Shown piece by piece: positions 61,749 through 64,000 of a stretch of DNA of 64,000 nucleotides. The notes beneath the pieces were generated by a model that saw only the letters and a list, made by a program, of their open reading frames with translations, searched no databases and had not been told where the DNA came from. Numbering within the stretch: position 1 is the first letter of the stretch; the number at the start of each line of letters is the position of its first letter. The DNA is taken from NCBI RefSeq assembly GCF_024343675.1, contig NZ_RJUD01000004.1, positions 62,001 to 126,000 on the forward strand, written 5' to 3'. The stretch comes from Lacihabitans sp. CS3-21 (GTDB lineage Bacteria; Bacteroidota; Bacteroidia; Cytophagales; Spirosomataceae). The translations under genes were made by a program, and so were the position numbers.

Positions 61749-64000
61749 TTATTTAACCACCTTCATTGTTCCATTCATTAATCTCCAGTGACCTGGAAAT
61801 GTACAAACATAAGGATAATTGCCCACCGTTTCAGGTGCTTTGAAGGTTAACTTAAAACTTTGGTCAGGCGTAATCAATGGCGTAGAAAATAGAACTTCTG
61901 ACAAAGCCGGAACATAATTTTTCTCTGCTCCTTTTTCATCCATCATCATTTTGTCTGCAGCAATTCCCACTTTTTCCATGGTTTTTGGTTTAACTATCAC
62001 CAAGTTATGTTGCATAGCGTCTGGGTTTTCAAAGGTAAGTTCTACCGTTTGACCTGGCTTTACTGTAAATTCCGTTACATCATACTTCATAGCCTCTCTA
62101 ATGGCTTTAATCTTCACTATCTTAACTTCACCATTGGGTTTTGTATCTTCTATTACTTTCCAAGCAGTTAAAAGTCTGGTTAGTCTTGTATCAGGTGTTT
62201 TATTGAGATTTGTCAAGAAAACTTTATCCGCAGGTTTTACCTTTACGTCTTTCAACCTGTAATTCCAACCCTCAGAAATGGCCTTCAAAATTGAATTTTT
62301 ACCGTGTAAGTCTAAACTTTGTGCACGTTTCAGTAAAGCCACCAAAGAATCTACAGGAGCCACAGAGGCATAAGAACGAATAGATCTCTCCAAAGCAAAT
62401 GCATTCATGTTTGCTGGTGCTCCAAAAGTGATTTTTTTGCTAGAATTGTTGTTTTTTTCATTTCCCTCTGCAATTTCATTGTTTTTGTCCATTGAAACTC
62501 TGAGGTTATAATCTCCCACAATGTCGGCAAAGAATGAAATATTACCTACCCAAGGCCCATTGATATTCTTGGTTATCGAAACTGTTTCGCCAGCTTTAAT
62601 GCCTTCCTTAAAATTTCTACTCAATTGGTCAACTTTTATACCCATTCCTTCAAAAGTCATGTCCAATTGAACAAATTTATCAGCTGGCAAATCTTGTGTT
62701 CCCTGATTTTTAACATCTACTACCACTGAAATTCTTTCTCTAGCTGAAGGATTTGCTGGGTCAATTTTTATTTCAGAGATGACCAAATCTACTCCCTCAA
62801 CCTTGGTTTCTGCTTTGGCTTCCTGCATCATTTTGTTATGGTCATGAGCCATTGGAGCTGCAGCAGTGGGCTTTGCCAATTTAGCGGCTTTGAGCTGATT
62901 GCCAAGCTGTTTTTTCATAAGTTTTCCGTTGTTGGCAGATAACACAGTTGCAAAAGCATCTGGAAGCCATCGGTCTTCAACTTCAGTTGACTTGGCCATT
63001 CTGTCGAAAAATGCCTTCTCGGCAACAGCATTAAGAGGAGACTTTGAAAGTAACAAAAGGGTATTCAACACAACCAGAGGCTCTTTATCATTCAAAAGAT
63101 CATTTTTAAGAACAGTTTCAACAGATTTTGCTGAGAAATCCATCACCTTTAAACCATTTTTACGAATATCTGAAGAAGAATGTTTTAATGCAATTTCTAT
63201 CACATTTTGATCAATCGCATTTAAACCTTTAAGTGTCCAAAGTGCATTGATAGCCGGAGCATTAATACCGATTTCGTCCACAGATTGGTCTCTTAAAATC
63301 TCAATTAAAGCAGGCACAACATCTTTTTGTCCTCTTTCTACTAAGAGTCTTTGAGCTTGCATTCTCCAAAACATATTGTTGTTTTTCAAAGCCGCCAAAA
63401 GATCAGCACTATTGTTTTTAGAAAGCGACAATGGCTTATATGCTGGAGCTTCTTTTGCTGAAACTCTGTAGATTCTACCATGTGTAAAATCTCTCAAATC
63501 AGTGTCGTAGGCATTACCTGCACCATTTTTAAAGTCTCTTGGCACAGGATTGTGCTGAATGATATAGCTGTACCAGTCTGCTACCCAAACCGCCCCATCA
63601 GGACCAGTTTCAGCAAAAACTGGTGAAAACCACTCGTCGGCCCCAGCCATCAAGTTGAAACTTTCTTTGTCAAAATAATCCGTTCCTTTTTTTATCAAAT
63701 TATTTTGGTGAAGAACGTGTCCAGTTGGTTCTGCTACAAATGCTATTTTGTTCCAATATTTTTTAGGGAAAGACCTCGCAGTATAAAAATTATGTCCAGC
63801 CGCAGCTGTAAAACCTCCAAAAGCATCCACTTGCCTTACTTTAGGTGTTATTGGTTTCATATCGCGGTGGGTATCTGTACTTCTGCTGCCATTATCCACG
63901 TTATTTTTTGAGTTGAAATAGCTATGCGGAATTGCCATATACCAACCATGTGAATTGTTGGCAGTTGAACCAAAAACATCGTTGGTTTCGTTAAAACTCA
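61749..64000 (-). CDS. PVC-type propeller / HEAT / CARDB / blue-copper protein, 5' end beyond the right edge
   Basis: The frame is open from the stop at 61749 to the window edge. An ATG at 63938 exists but coding-like sequence (SHGWYMAIPHSYF) continues across it, so the true start is outside. Visible from N to C: the end of a PVC-type dehydrogenase propeller (GPDGAVWVADWYSYIIQHN), HEAT-like repeats, a CARDB domain (VVVDVKNQGTQDLPADKF and DKNNEIAEGNEKNNNSSK) and a C-terminal cupredoxin. All four copper ligands of the cupredoxin are present (MQHNLV, VCTFPGHW, LMNG). It is paralogous in its last domain to the protein at 4205-6193. Confidence 0.85.
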   Translation of the reverse strand, partial: SFNETNDVFGSTANNSHGWYMAIPHSYFNSKNNVDNGSRSTDTHRDMKPITPKVRQVDAFGGFTAAAGHNFYTARSFPKKYWNKIAFVAEPTGHVLHQNNLIKKGTDYFDKESFNLMAGADEWFSPVFAETGPDGAVWVADWYSYIIQHNPVPRDFKNGAGNAYDTDLRDFTHGRIYRVSAKEAPAYKPLSLSKNNSADLLAALKNNNMFWRMQAQRLLVERGQKDVVPALIEILRDQSVDEIGINAPAINALWTLKGLNAIDQNVIEIALKHSSSDIRKNGLKVMDFSAKSVETVLKNDLLNDKEPLVVLNTLLLLSKSPLNAVAEKAFFDRMAKSTEVEDRWLPDAFATVLSANNGKLMKKQLGNQLKAAKLAKPTAAAPMAHDHNKMMQEAKAETKVEGVDLVISEIKIDPANPSARERISVVVDVKNQGTQDLPADKFVQLDMTFEGMGIKVDQLSRNFKEGIKAGETVSITKNINGPWVGNISFFADIVGDYNLRVSMDKNNEIAEGNEKNNNSSKKITFGAPANMNAFALERSIRSYASVAPVDSLVALLKRAQSLDLHGKNSILKAISEGWNYRLKDVKVKPADKVFLTNLNKTPDTRLTRLLTAWKVIEDTKPNGEVKIVKIKAIREAMKYDVTEFTVKPGQTVELTFENPDAMQHNLVIVKPKTMEKVGIAADKMMMDEKGAEKNYVPALSEVLFSTPLITPDQSFKLTFKAPETVGNYPYVCTFPGHWRLMNGTMKVVK

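Noticed and set aside
63938-63940. ATG at 63938 as the start of the large copper protein
   Set aside because: Coding-like sequence continues through it to the window edge and no signal peptide follows, so the gene is truncated by the window.
1-64000. CRISPR arrays, rRNA or tRNA genes
   Set aside because: No regularly spaced repeats, rRNA-like blocks or cloverleaf sequences were noticed apart from the tmRNA.

Overview
The window reads as chromosomal DNA of a Bacteroidota bacterium, most likely of the Cytophagales group. The evidence is AT-rich DNA, TonB-dependent receptors, a SusC/SusD pair, tandem DUF4249 lipoproteins, a hybrid two-component system, -7 promoter boxes of the TAnnTTTG type, almost no Shine-Dalgarno sequences, several TTG starts, and a tmRNA tag ending in YAMAA. 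The genus is an inference. Gene density is high, and short operons are often separated by hairpin terminators.

Layout. (a) 1-7.9 kb: two secreted amidohydrolase-family proteins (the first cut by the window edge), then a secreted propeller/blue-copper protein co-transcribed with a DUF1080/PA14-like protein. (b) 8-16.2 kb: a nucleotidyltransferase; a lysA - glutaryl-CoA dehydrogenase - Gfo/Idh oxidoreductase operon; a PhoD-type phosphatase followed by arginine deiminase and a citrulline-hydrolase-like (CtlX) protein, which together would convert arginine to ornithine. (c) 16.3-21 kb: a TonB-dependent receptor with two tandem DUF4249 lipoproteins. (d) 21-31 kb: mostly housekeeping genes (methyltransferases, apaG, ung, rlmL-like, lepB, queG, hemW), a TPR lipoprotein whose start codon overlaps that of a divergent small gene, and an LRR lipoprotein. 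(e) 30.9-35.5 kb: a sufC-D-S-E-DUF59-bacilliredoxin Fe-S assembly operon without sufB. (f) 35.7-43 kb: msrB, an esterase/SMP-30 fusion, nitrilase, M42 peptidase, MscS channel, and a cytochrome c/sugar dehydrogenase fusion.

(g) 43.16-56.6 kb is the most interesting part. The tmRNA gene (ssrA, 43161-43535) is followed by an apparent integrated island. The last bases of the tmRNA recur as an exact 13-bp direct repeat at 56574-56586, again directly followed by a strong hairpin terminator. Between the repeats lie decayed sequence, a complete fructan-utilisation locus (GH32 fructosidase, SusD, SusC, fructokinase, MFS sugar importer and a hybrid two-component regulator with a periplasmic sugar-binding sensor), a perfect 18-bp inverted repeat and a decayed IS982-type transposase. 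No intact integrase is visible, so the island looks old and fixed.

(h) 56.9-64 kb: a secreted GH99/WbsX-like protein, a Gfo/Idh/MocA oxidoreductase, an M50 peptidase-like membrane protein, a small unrecognised protein, and the C-terminal part of a large PVC-type propeller/HEAT/CARDB/blue-copper protein cut by the right edge. Its last domain is a paralogue of the copper domain near the left end.

Family assignments rest on motifs recognised by eye. No database search was run, and residue positions marked 'about' are approximate.
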